From: Maea johnstoni
Taxonomy: Eukaryota > Annelida > Polychaeta > Spionida > Magelonidae
Assembly (NCBI GenBank): GCA_963942565.1
Contig: OZ012684.1
Span: 96,620,800-96,684,799, forward strand
DNA length: 64,000 nt
Reading direction: 5' to 3'
The notes under the pieces are model-generated. The model was given only the letters and a program-made list of their open reading frames with translations, did not search any database and was not told where the DNA came from. Positions 10,930 through 20,443 of this stretch are shown here, one piece after another. The position numbers and the translations under genes were made by a program. How positions within the stretch are numbered: position 1 is the stretch's first letter; each line of letters opens with the position of its first letter.

Positions 10930-11567
10930 TGAAATATTGTAAAATGGAGTAAAAATAACCTGTGTCTGAGAACACAAAACAAGGAGATATAAACCAATAT
11001 ATTGCCAAAACTCCCTTATTGTCTAACTATTATTCAGATATACTGTTGACAATGTTTTATCATTACTTTTCGTATTTGGAATAGGAAAGCGCATGATTGC
11101 ATTTATTTGAAGAACAAAATATTAACTAAAAAAATCCACAAATCTAGTTTGATCTCAATTCAACATATTTGACGTAATGGTGGGATGTCTATAATCTTAA
11201 CATTTTCTGAATGCAGAATACCATCTTCACAACCGATTTCTCAGTCAATTGTTACACTGAGTGGTGCTATAGTTATGGCAGGAATAAACACTATTCGTAA
11301 TGTGTGCTTTGCTTTAAAACATGACTGGATGGTCTTTAGAAAACTTAATCTTTCAATATATTGATTAAATGAATGAACTGACTAGCAGAACAATAGTGAA
11401 AATTCTATTTAGGTATTACTAAGAGCATAGACAAACCAATTAAAAAACTTTTTGTAATTTTGAACTGAATTTTATTTTTATTTTCATATAGAAGTAAACA
11501 CGTGCTCAACAGCTACCCAAACTGATGGTAAGTAGGGAAGTTATGTAAGGATTGCCCTCATATTTCT
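10930..11567. repeat. Intragenic duplication, copy 2 (contains exon e)
   Basis: Direct copy of 8,431-9,068. Differences in the intron parts are scattered single changes and a 3-base gap. Confidence 0.9.
11492..11527 (+). CDS. Exon e: TQT mini-exon 2
   Basis: Thirty-six bases with acceptor ttttcatatag and donor gtaagt. Phase 1 in and out. It reads (E)VNTCSTATQTD. It keeps the TQT core of exon d and extends it to ATQTD, closer to the usual LC8 motif, while most other codons differ. Position within the duplicated block, splice sites and phase equal those of exon d. Confidence 0.6.
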
Positions 11568-11854
11568 GTCTCCAAAAGCGCCAGCTGAGTAGCGGTATCC
11601 TGATTCACGAGCTAATCTACCACGTGTGCCAGACAATACTGACTGGACCTTGTTTCATTCTGATGCTATAACCTATCAAGTGAAATAAGGGATCAAGATA
11701 ATTAGAATGAGCTTTGAACAGTACAAAAAAGTGTCTATTGCAATTGCAATTGATTTCTTAGAACCACGCAGATTTTAGGTGCTAAACTAGTATAGTAGAA
11801 CATCTTTAGAAGGGTCTGAACTGAAAATAGATGCTCATATAATTTTGTGGAAAA

Positions 11855-11955
11855 AAGTATTTCTTGTTTGGCTTTCAATATGCGTAAATCTAAAATGTGT
11901 ATTTCAAAAATGTGTTTTTCAGGATTTAACATTATTCGTCATGTGTGATTTGACT
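11855..11955. repeat. Partial third copy of the duplicated intron sequence
   Basis: It starts like 8,158-8,220 ('gtatttcttgtttggctttcaatatgcgtaaatc') and then jumps to wording like 8,788-8,812 ('aacattattcgtcatgtgtg'), so it is an internally deleted copy. Confidence 0.7.
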
Positions 11956-12189
11956 TAAATTTTGAATGAGATGACCCCAAAACAGCTTTGCTAAGTAAAT
12001 TTACATTTTTCAGTCAAAATGCCTTAATCAAAAAGCTATTGAAATATATGGATGCTTCTTTCTTTCTTTTTTTGTATTCCTTCATCGATCTAAAAAAATA
12101 ATCACTAAACCCACCTGTTTTAGAATGCATTTTTGAAAAATAACCCTAAATTCCCATATTTTCCACTGAAGTATATTTGAGCATTTGTT

Positions 12190-12400
12190 TTCTGTTCAGC
12201 ACCTTCTAAGGATGTTTTCCAAAACATAAAATGGGTGCAGTATTTCTTGTTCGGCTTTCAATATGCGTAAATCTGAAATGTGTACTTCAAAAATTGACCA
12301 TTTTTATCAGTTTTTGTAGGAATTAAGTCCAAAAAAGGGATAATAAAGAAAAAAATGACCAGCAGTTAGATATGTTCATTTAAACAAGCAATTAGTGTAG
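12190..12400. repeat. Intragenic duplicated intron block, copy 2
   Basis: Direct copy of 8,110-8,335. It precedes exon f just as the first copy precedes exon c. Confidence 0.8.
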
Positions 12401-12549
12401 AACAGGGATGCTAAGTTAACATGGAGTTCTTGAAAAAATACAAAAATATCCTTTTTGGTCAAAAAGCAATGAAACCACCAGATTACATTTTGCACGTAAA
12501 AACAATTCCTTCCTTCTGTGTTCTTATATCATTTGTGTTGTATTTTCAG

Positions 12550-13110
12550 GAGAGCCGGAGCTGGTGGTGGCGGAGCTAGTGGTGGCGGAGCTGGTGGTAG
12601 AGGAGGCTATGGCGGCGGCAGAGGAGGAGGCGGCGGCGGCCGAGGAGGCGGCAGCGGCCGAGGCGGCAGCGGCGGTGGCGGAGCTGCTGCTGGTGGAGGA
12701 GGCGACGGCGGCGGCGGCCGAGGAGGCGGCGGCGGCGGCGGCCGAGGCGGCGGCCGAGGAGGCGGCGGCGGTCGAGGCGGCCGCGGCGGCCGAGGCGGCG
12801 GCGGCCGAGGAGGCGGCCGAGGAGGCGGCCGAGGAGGCGGCGGCGGCCGAGGCGGCGGCGGCGGCCGAGGCGGCGGCCGAGGCGGCGGCCGAGGAGGCGG
12901 CCGAGGAGGCGGCGGCGGCGGGGGCCGAGGCGGCGGCCGAGGCGGCGGCCGAGGCCGAGGCGGAGGCGGAGGCGGCGGAGGCGGGTGACGCGGCGGCGGA
13001 CGAGGAGGCGGCGGTGGACGAGGCCGCGGAGGTGAGGGAAGTACGGGAGGAGGTCGAGGCCATGATGGCGAGAAACCGCTGGGTTTTTCGCCCCTCGACA
13101 ATACTTAAAC
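12550..13110 (+). CDS. Exon f: long Ala/Glu-rich exon
   Basis: The acceptor is tgtattttcag and the donor gtaagg. It is 561 bases, phase 1 in and phase 1 out. The phase carried from exon e selects the frame that begins GEPELVVAELVVAELVVEEA and then runs for about 130 residues of almost only Ala and Glu, ending EVREVREEVEAMMARNRW then VFRPSTILK. The DNA is a GCG/GCC/GAG trinucleotide-type tract, so three other frames are also long and open (Gly/Arg on +, Ser/Ala and Pro/Arg on -). Only the Ala/Glu frame fits the splice phases. An acidic low-complexity helix or spacer is the likely product; function is unknown. Confidence 0.6.
12560..13030. repeat. GC-rich trinucleotide-type low-complexity tract
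   Basis: An imperfect GCG/GAG/GCC repeat, far more GC-rich than the rest of the window. Expansion by slippage is likely, and length variation between individuals would be expected. Confidence 0.9.
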
Positions 13111-13291
13111 GTAAGGTAATTGTCATATATATATACTTTTTAACTATATGTATACTTTCTAGAGTATCTCTGAGTGTGAATGGGTTGAGGTGGGTACTAT
13201 TTCGATCATTTACATATATTAAGGAGGAATACATTCAATTGCCATTTAATTCTTTTAAAGCTGTTGTGAAATGACGATGTTGCGATAGCAG

Positions 13292-13374
13292 GGTCCAAAA
13301 CATTAATTGCTGAGCATGGCAAGCCTCCCCTAAAGTTTACTTGCCCACGCTGGCACTTCCACTGTTTAACTAAG
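13292..13374 (+). CDS. Exon g (tentative), last exon before the array
   Basis: The acceptor gcgatagcag lacks a good pyrimidine tract; the donor gtgagt is good. Entering at phase 1 it reads SKTLIAEHGKPPLK then FTCPRWHFHCLTK, leaving at phase 0, the entry phase of the exon at 55,637. The phase match supports it; the weak acceptor argues against it. Confidence 0.4.
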
Positions 13375-14185
13375 GTGAGTTACATTGCGAGGACTCTGCC
13401 AAAAGACATTTCTTGCCAAGGGGGGCACGTAAGGGTCTTGTTCTGCTTGCCAGATTGCCGTTTTTTTGCCAAATTCACTTGCAACGGGACAAGTTGTTAT
13501 GTTGCACACTGGACAGGTTGAAATCGTTATGCCATTAATTTTTTGTCAATCACTACTCATACTGTGTGGTTATTTCACAAATATTTTCGAGATTCGCAAG
13601 CATTTAAAGCTTTGCTTTGTAGTCATATTATAATTAAAGTGTTATCCTCCAAATTTTCCGAGATTCAGTAATCATTAATGTGTTTGTTTTTGTTTAAATT
13701 CTTGTTTTTTTCTCTTATTTATATAAAAGAGATAATTTCATATTAGCAAAATTCAGTGCAGGTCGTATCATAATGACAATATATCATACCATCTGTCTAT
13801 CCACTGCTAGGCAGCAGATTTGGCCAATCATAAACAAGTAAATAGAATTTAGGCATAAGGAGGATTTGGATGGTATTCACTATCCCCGCCCCGTGCCCCG
13901 GTCTATAGCGTCGCTCTACTAATTAGATATGTCCCCACCCTGCGGGGCAGCATTTAGGTGTACTAAACAGGATAAGCCCGACATCGCCCGGCCATTTCCC
14001 CCCCCCCCCCTCCCGGGTATTCAATTGACTGGTGCATAACAGTGAGAAAAAGAATTATCCTATCTGACACACTCCTATTGTAAATATTTATATAGCCAGT
14101 AGATTTCCAATTTACCAGAGTTCTACCCTCTGTCTGCCATCTGAGGTGTGTTTACAGCGTATCACGTACACATCACAATAGTATA
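13375..14185. other. Intron; no feature apart from a C-run
   Basis: A C-run of about 12 bases lies near 13,998. No coding sequence is recognised. Confidence 0.4.
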
Positions 14186-14189
14186 TCAT

Positions 14190-14681
14190 GCTTACTGAAA
14201 ATACCACCATGTAAAGGCCCTTTCATAAATATCTTCTTTAAGTTAACCCTCACAGTCTCTGGTCTCAGCCCACCTTTGGGATCATCAATGTCAAAGAATA
14301 CATTTCGGTTTCTCCATGCTTCTTGAGAACACTTTTCAATCTATGTTCTGCTATCCACAGTTATGAGTTAAGGCTACTCCTGCAAAATTGGCCATTAACA
14401 AGAACCTGCTCATTAACTTGCAAACAACCCAAAAGATTCCTCCCAAACATCAAGGGCCATGTTAGGATCTGCTTACGACAGCAGGTTCTTTTATCTAAAG
14501 GACCACGAGAACAAAAGGCGGGGCTCTTGGGGCTTTCCTTGTTAAATTGGTCCCTAACGACATGGCTGTCTGCATTGACCATGCAGATTCCTTTGAAGGC
14601 CTTCATGCACCTCATGAAGATTGTCTTTGTTGAGGAGTCCATAGCACTTTGGTCTGAAGTACCATGAGAAATTCCAACCAC
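14190..14681 (-). pseudogene. Coding-like segment of unknown origin at the array's left edge
   Basis: The minus strand holds an open stretch of about 106 codons (14,361-14,681) with mixed amino-acid use, including GISHGTSDQ, FMRCMKAF and CSRGPLDKRTCCRKQ. Further left a second protein-like stretch includes NVFFDIDDPKGGL, out of frame with the first. I do not recognise the family, and it looks broken. Its first 29 or so codons overlap the array unit and recur in the right flank (54,953-55,141), so the array seems to have grown inside an older coding-like sequence. It could be a transposon gene or a host pseudogene. Confidence 0.4.
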
Positions 14682-16105
14682 TGTGCATCCTCACGCAAAC
14701 TATCAATTCTTATATGGTCATACTAGCACGATTGGATTTTAAAATGGCTATTTCATTTTAGAGATATTTCTGGCAAATAATAGCGCATGCAGCCCTTCTG
14801 CAAAGAAGTGTTTATGATTGGCAGATGCATATGTACTGATACCTTGAAAAAAGTTTCACTAGATTGGTCAGTTTCAAGTTCATTTGGACAAAATTTGAGA
14901 TGTGCGCAAGTTTTGTGGGCAACTTACAAACCAAGGCGGCGACCTCTATCGACGGATTTTGGGAAAGAATAACGTCTTGGTGAGACAGAATCCTGTCGTA
15001 ACTTTGTGACTGCTTTAAAGGTTAATGCAGAATGATTAGGGAATGCACTTGTGCGTTGCACGTACCTTTGACCGCCACTGACCATGCAACATGCGCAACC
15101 ACGCACCAAATCCTCAGTGCAACAAATGCTCACGCGACGTCATGATTATAGTAGCGGGAAAGGTTGCCACGGCGATGTTTTCTATGTTCACAAAAAATAT
15201 AAATCATCTGCATCTCTGTGGGTCAACTTTAAGGTCTTACGACACTTTTAGAAATCTCAGTTTAATTTTCCTGAAATTTTGCATGAGGAAAGAACATAGC
15301 ACAGTGATCTTTGAATAACTTAAAATCATGTGGTCATCGACTTTGTTTTTTTCACAGATTTTTGAGAAAAGAATGCAATTTATATTACAAACATCTCATT
15401 TTACAAAATTGGTTTCTTTCTTTGCTAAATTTAGCCCTTCAGAGACACTGATACTGCCTGAAATACTGTTCTGCCTTGTTGAAATTATTTTTCTACTGTT
15501 ATATAGGAATTGCGAAATCAAGGAATTTGAGAAACCAGTTTTTAACCCAAAATTGGTATAATTCAGAATTGCCTAGTTTAATTTCCCCCAATTTTTGTCT
15601 ACAATATCTACTCAATGCTCTTAATGTGAAGACAAAGAAAATGACAGGTCACCGTGTTTGAATTTGAACCACAGATGGTCAAAGTTTTTGAGATAGGACT
15701 TTTTGGGGTCAAATTTACATGAAAATGTTAGAAAAGAGTAACTCAATTGTTACCATATATGCCCATTCTTTTATAAGATATTGTTGAGCAAGGGTACCCC
15801 ATTTTATACACATGAATTATTACAAATTCTTTCTGAAAACGTGTCAAAACATCAAATTCAATGAATATGAAAATATCACTGGCATATACAATCTTAACCC
15901 AGTACCGACTTTTTAGACGGAGCCGATAGGTGAAAAAATGGAATCCGACCTGCCGATTTTAAAAATTGTGCGAGGGTCGCAGCCTAGTGTGACTGGGCCT
16001 TTAAGCATGTTATCTCAGTGTGCGCCTCTCTCCTCTCTCCTATCATTATGATAGTATCATAGTACCGTTGCAAATGAAGAACCACCTAGAAATTAATAAA
16101 GTTAA
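14590..16105. repeat. Array unit 0 (left partial)
   Basis: Starts at the 87-base shared segment and lacks the G-run and MITE. It also lacks about 30 bases ('actagcaggattggcctggt' and on) found before the end of all other units. It carries the 'gctcacgcgacgtc' variant also found in units 12-15. Confidence 0.9.
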
Positions 16106-18439
16106 GAGAACTTCTTCCCGGTCCTGGGTTTTGTTATCATAGCAATAAGTCCTAATCTGTTATAGGGACTACTGAAAGTAATGCACCAGTCAATTGAATC
16201 CGTAAGATGGGGGGGGGGGCTGGGATGGGTCGGGGATAGTGCACCGACCTTTGCAGTATTTTGCATAGACCCAGCCCCCCGCGGCACATTTTTTTTGTCA
16301 CTAATCGCCGCCCCCTGCCCTCCCCCCCCCCCCTCCCCCCCGGGCACATTTTTCAAAGGGGCCCTAAAGGCTCACATACATATCAGCTTATATGAAACTA
16401 ATACACTTTAAGAACAGGATGCTGCCCTTCTTTTTCTCTCAGTGATCTCATGGAGGAGATTTTTGCATATTGCCATCCTGCCCAGCCCCTGGCAGCCACT
16501 GGATGTGGCCATGTTTTTCAATTGGGTGGAAGAGATCACTTCCTGCCCCTAGCTCTGTGCTTATCTCATGCACCACTAAGCTCCTTTGCTACCCAATAAC
16601 ACTGAACACAGCAGGGGGTGATGGCGGCGGCCTTGACTCAGAGGAGGTGCTATTCACTAATTGCAATTCTAGATTTCTCTTTATGTGGAGCTCTCGGGCT
16701 TCTCTGTTTATGGCAGATGTTGAGCTATGTTCGTGAACTTTCATATAAACCTATGATTTGTTCTTCCTCAAGTTCCCCTTTAAACCATTTTTTGTTATCC
16801 ACGTGGGCATCAAAAATATGATAAATGAATTTGAAAATAAACTTTTATTGTGTTGATTTGTACAAATGCAGGAATATTCTAAGAAAAACTATCACATTGA
16901 AGGCCTTCATGCACCTCATGAAGATTGTCTATGTTGAGGAGTCCATAGCAGTTTGGTCTGAAGTACCATGAGAAATTCCAGCCACTGTGCATCCTCACGC
17001 AAACTATCAATTCGTATGTGGTCATACTACCACGATTGGATTTTAAAATGGCTATTTCATTTTAGAGATATTTCTGGCAAATAATAGCGCATGCAGCCCT
17101 TCTGTAAAGAAGTGTTTATGATTGGCAAAAGCATATGTACTGATACCTTGAAAAAAAGTTTCACTGGATTGGTCAGTTTCAAAGTTCATTTAGACAAAAT
17201 TTGAGATGTGCGCAAGTTTTGTGGGCAACTTACAAACAAAGGCGGCGACCTCTATCGGCGGATTTTGGGAAAGAATAACGTCTTGGTGAGACAGAATCCT
17301 GTCGTAACTTTGTGACTGCTTTAAAGGTTAATGCAGAATGATTAGGGAATGCACTTGTGCGTTGCACGTACCTTTGACCGCCACTGACCATGCAACATGC
17401 GCAACCACGCACCAAATCCTCAGTGCAACAAATGATCATGCGTAGTCATGATTATAGTAGCGGGAAAAGTTGCCACTGCGATGTTTTCTATGTTCACAAA
17501 ACATATAAATCATCTGCATCTCTGTGGGTCAACTTTAAGGTCTTACGACACTTTTAGAAATCTCAGTTTAATTTTCCTGAAATTTTGCATGAGGAAAGAA
17601 CAGCACAGTGATCTTTGAATAACTTAAAATCATGGGGTCATCGACTTTGTTTTTTTCACAGATTTTTGAGAAAAGAATGCAATTTATATTACAAACATCT
17701 CATTTTAAAAAATTGGTTTCTTTCTTTGCTAAATTTAGCCCTTCAGAGACACTGATACTGCCTGAAATACTGTTCTGCCTTGTTGAAATTATTTTTCTAC
17801 TGTTATATAGGAATTGCGAAATCAAGGAATTTGAGAAACCAGTTTTTAACCCAAAATTGGTATAATTCAGAATTGCCTAGTTTAATTTCCCCCAATTTTT
17901 GTCTACAATATCTACTCAATGCTCTTAATGTGAAGACAAAGAAAATGACAGGTCACCGTGTTAGAATTTGAACCACAGATGGTCAAAGTTTTTGAGATAG
18001 AACTTTTTGGGGTCAAATTTACATGAAAATGTTAGAAAAGAGTAACTCAATTGTTACCATATATGCCCAATCTTATATAAGATATTGTTGAGCAAGGGTA
18101 CCCCATTTTATACACATGAATTCTTACAAATTCTTTCTGAAAACGTGTCAAAACATCAAATTCAATGAATATGAAAATATCACTGGCATATACAATCTTA
18201 ACCCAGTAACGACTTTTTAGACGGAGCCGATAGGTGAAAAAATGGAATCCGACCTGCCGATTTTAAAAATTGTGCGAGAGTCGCAGCCTAGTGTGACTGG
18301 GCCATTAAGCATGTTATCTCAGTGTGCGCCTCTCTCCTCACTAGCAGGATTGGCCTGGTGGCTTTACAAAGGAGCAGCATTATGATAGTATCATAGTACC
18401 GTTGCAAATGAAGAACCACCTAGAAATTAATAAAGTTAA
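16106..18439. repeat. Array unit 1
   Basis: G-run of about 11, the shortest. MITE at 16,357-16,779. It ends at the TTAA where the 2.0-kb Kolobok-type element is inserted. It has more private changes than the inner units, as expected at an array edge. Confidence 0.95.
16357..16779. mobile_element. Kolobok-like MITE (copy in array unit 1; representative)
   Basis: The 423-base element starts AGGGGCCCTAAAGG and ends AAGTTCCCCT, flanked by TCAA (decayed TTAA) and TTAA. Both ends match the ends of the longer element at 18,440-20,439, so it is a short non-coding relative. One copy sits at the same place in each unit, so it inserted once before amplification. The small open frame starting CCATCCTGCCCAGC inside it is not a gene. 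Confidence 0.8.
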
Positions 18440-18749
18440 AGGTGCCCTAAAGGCTCACAAACATATCAGCTTATATGAAAGTTATACACTTCAAGAACAG
18501 GATGCTACCATTCTTTTTCCCTCAGTGATCCCGTGAGGGGAGATTTTTGCGTATTGTCATCCTCCTAGACAGCCTCTGCCAGCCACTGGGTGCGGCCATG
18601 TTTTTCAAGTGCTTTCAGCTGTGACACAATCGGGAGGCAGGGATCACATCCTGTCTCCAAGCTACCTCTGGGCAGTGTATCTAACAGCAGTGCTCCTGAC
18701 AAGAGCTCTCTGCACAAGTTGCATAAAAACGTATATATCAAACAAGAAA

Positions 18750-19078
18750 ATGGTGAAATCATGTGCAGCAATTGGCTGTAAAAAAGACACGGTAGTGGAG
18801 AAAGCTTTCATAGATTTCCTAGTAGTAAATTTAGACAAAAACAGTGGTTAGCATCCATGAAACTTTTAAACCCACCTGTCCTGAAGTATGCATATGTATG
18901 TTCAGACCAATTCACTGACGAGGATTATGTCAGGAATCACACACTGCAGTCAGGATTACTTCAGAGTACAGTTAACAAGGTTCTGAAGAGGGATGCTTTT
19001 TTAGAAGGTTTGGGTACTTGTGAAATAGGTGTGCATAATCTCTCACACTTCTTCAAAAAAAGAAACAGTCACAATTGA
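18750..19078 (+). pseudogene. THAP-domain gene remnant of the Kolobok-type element
   Basis: From ATG at 18,750 it reads MVKSCAAIGCKK, giving the first zinc ligands (C-x4-C). After a frameshift near 18,800 it reads SFHRFPSSKFRQKQWLASMK, then YAYVCSDQFTDEDYVRN and VLKRDAF. These match the order of a THAP zinc finger: FHRFP, KQW, CSxHF. The last zinc ligand, normally His in CSxHF, is Gln, and the AVPTIF tail is lost. It stops at 19,078 after about 110 codons. THAP domains bind DNA, in transposases usually near element ends. It has no complete frame and should not be active. Confidence 0.8.
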
Positions 19079-20150
19079 TACACCTTTTATCATGCTCCAT
19101 GCGACTCCTATTGCATCTAGTCTTACTTTCTACAAGGATATAATATCTGGTAACCAATTTTCATAAATCTCTTATTTCAAGCAGAAGTGATCTTGCAATT
19201 TATCAATTTCGGGATTTATTTACTTTATTGGTATACATTTACTAGTCTCAACATGATTTACCTTCATTCAGTTGCTCAACGAATAAAAGCACAGGTGTAT
19301 GCATTAAATGTTTAATATTAAGCCAGCATGAGAAGGGTAAATATCATTCCCTAACTTACAAAATTGAAACAGCTAAGGTTATAGTCAGTCATGACCCCAT
19401 TTTCACTGGGAAGAAATACATTTCTAAATAGTACTGCAATATAGAGGAAGGTTGAAATCAAAATATCTCAAATTGCAAATGAACCTTTCTTTTATTTATG
19501 ATAGAATAAATGACATTTTCATTTACTCATTACCAACCTTCTCTTAATGACTTATGATTAATAATCATACTCTTCATTATTATGATCTGATGTACAGACT
19601 TTAGCAACCCTAACAGCTAACTTTCAGGGTGAATGGCAATTTTCATAGGTACCTCAACATGGTCTTTATTAATCCACTGAGAATAGACTGTGCAGGATTT
19701 TGTTAGTTGTGTTACAACTGAGGTTTTGTCTTATGTCTAGGTCCCTAGGGTAATAACAAAAGTAAGTAAAGGAAAGGGACACACAGGGTAATTGACCTTG
19801 TCCAATTGGCATTACACATCTAGACCCCATGGGACACAAGGTAGTAAACACAGGAAGTGACTAGCAGTACTGGGAACAGCAATCATCTTCATTTCCTTTA
19901 GTAATTGTGTACATATTCATAAAGATTATAGAAAAGAAATGTCAAGAATACCTTTGGAAGGGGCCTGATAATTTAAAGAAGGAAAGAAGTCTGACAGGTG
20001 CACCACAACATGCTATTTAAGCGCCAGCCCTCTGTTTCCACATCTTGACCATCAAATTCATCAACACCTTGAACTATGTCCATATAATCCACCTGATCAC
20101 CTCCAGCCACTCTTGGTTCAAAGTCGTAGGGATTTGCATACCTAAACATC
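19079..20150. other. Non-coding interior of the Kolobok-type element
   Basis: AT-rich, with no open frame resembling the transposase core. Confidence 0.5.
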
Positions 20151-20443
20151 TTGAATGTGCTTCAGAGCAGTGAAATATCTACCCTCTAGACAGAGCTACT
20201 GGCTTTATCTAATACACCCACTAAGCTGCTTGCCACCCATTTACATAGACTACAGCAGCATGAGTTGACTCAGATCCAAGATGGCGGCTGCCCTGCCTCA
20301 GTGGAGATGCTATTCACTAATTGCAATTTGAGATTTCTCTTTGTGTGGAGCTCTAGGGCTTCTGTGTTTATGACAGATGTTGAGCTATGTTCATGAACTT
20401 TCATATAAACCTATGATGTGTTTTTCCCCAAGTTCCCCTTTAA

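Larger units (their letters stand above)
18440..20439 (+). mobile_element. Kolobok-type DNA transposon, 2.0 kb, between units 1 and 2
   Basis: It starts AGGTGCCCTAAAGG and ends AAGTTCCCCT, flanked on both sides by TTAA (18,436-18,439 and 20,440-20,443). Every other unit junction has a single TTAA here, so the empty site is visible 15 times. TTAA duplication together with an N-terminal THAP domain is characteristic of the Kolobok superfamily; piggyBac also uses TTAA but lacks THAP. First and last parts match the array MITE. Between the THAP segment and the right end no transposase core is visible, so it is an internally deleted, dead copy. Confidence 0.8.

Noticed and set aside
12607-13101. 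Minus-strand Pro/Arg-rich frame and plus-strand Gly/Arg (RGG-like) frame
   Set aside because: Both are by-products of the GC-rich trinucleotide tract. Splice phases from both sides select the Ala/Glu frame instead.
14323-14667. Plus-strand frame at the array's left edge
   Set aside because: It is the antisense of the more protein-like minus-strand frame over the same bases.
18440-20439. P element or piggyBac, instead of Kolobok
   Set aside because: P elements carry THAP but make 8-base duplications. piggyBac uses TTAA but lacks THAP. Both TTAA and THAP together fit Kolobok best.
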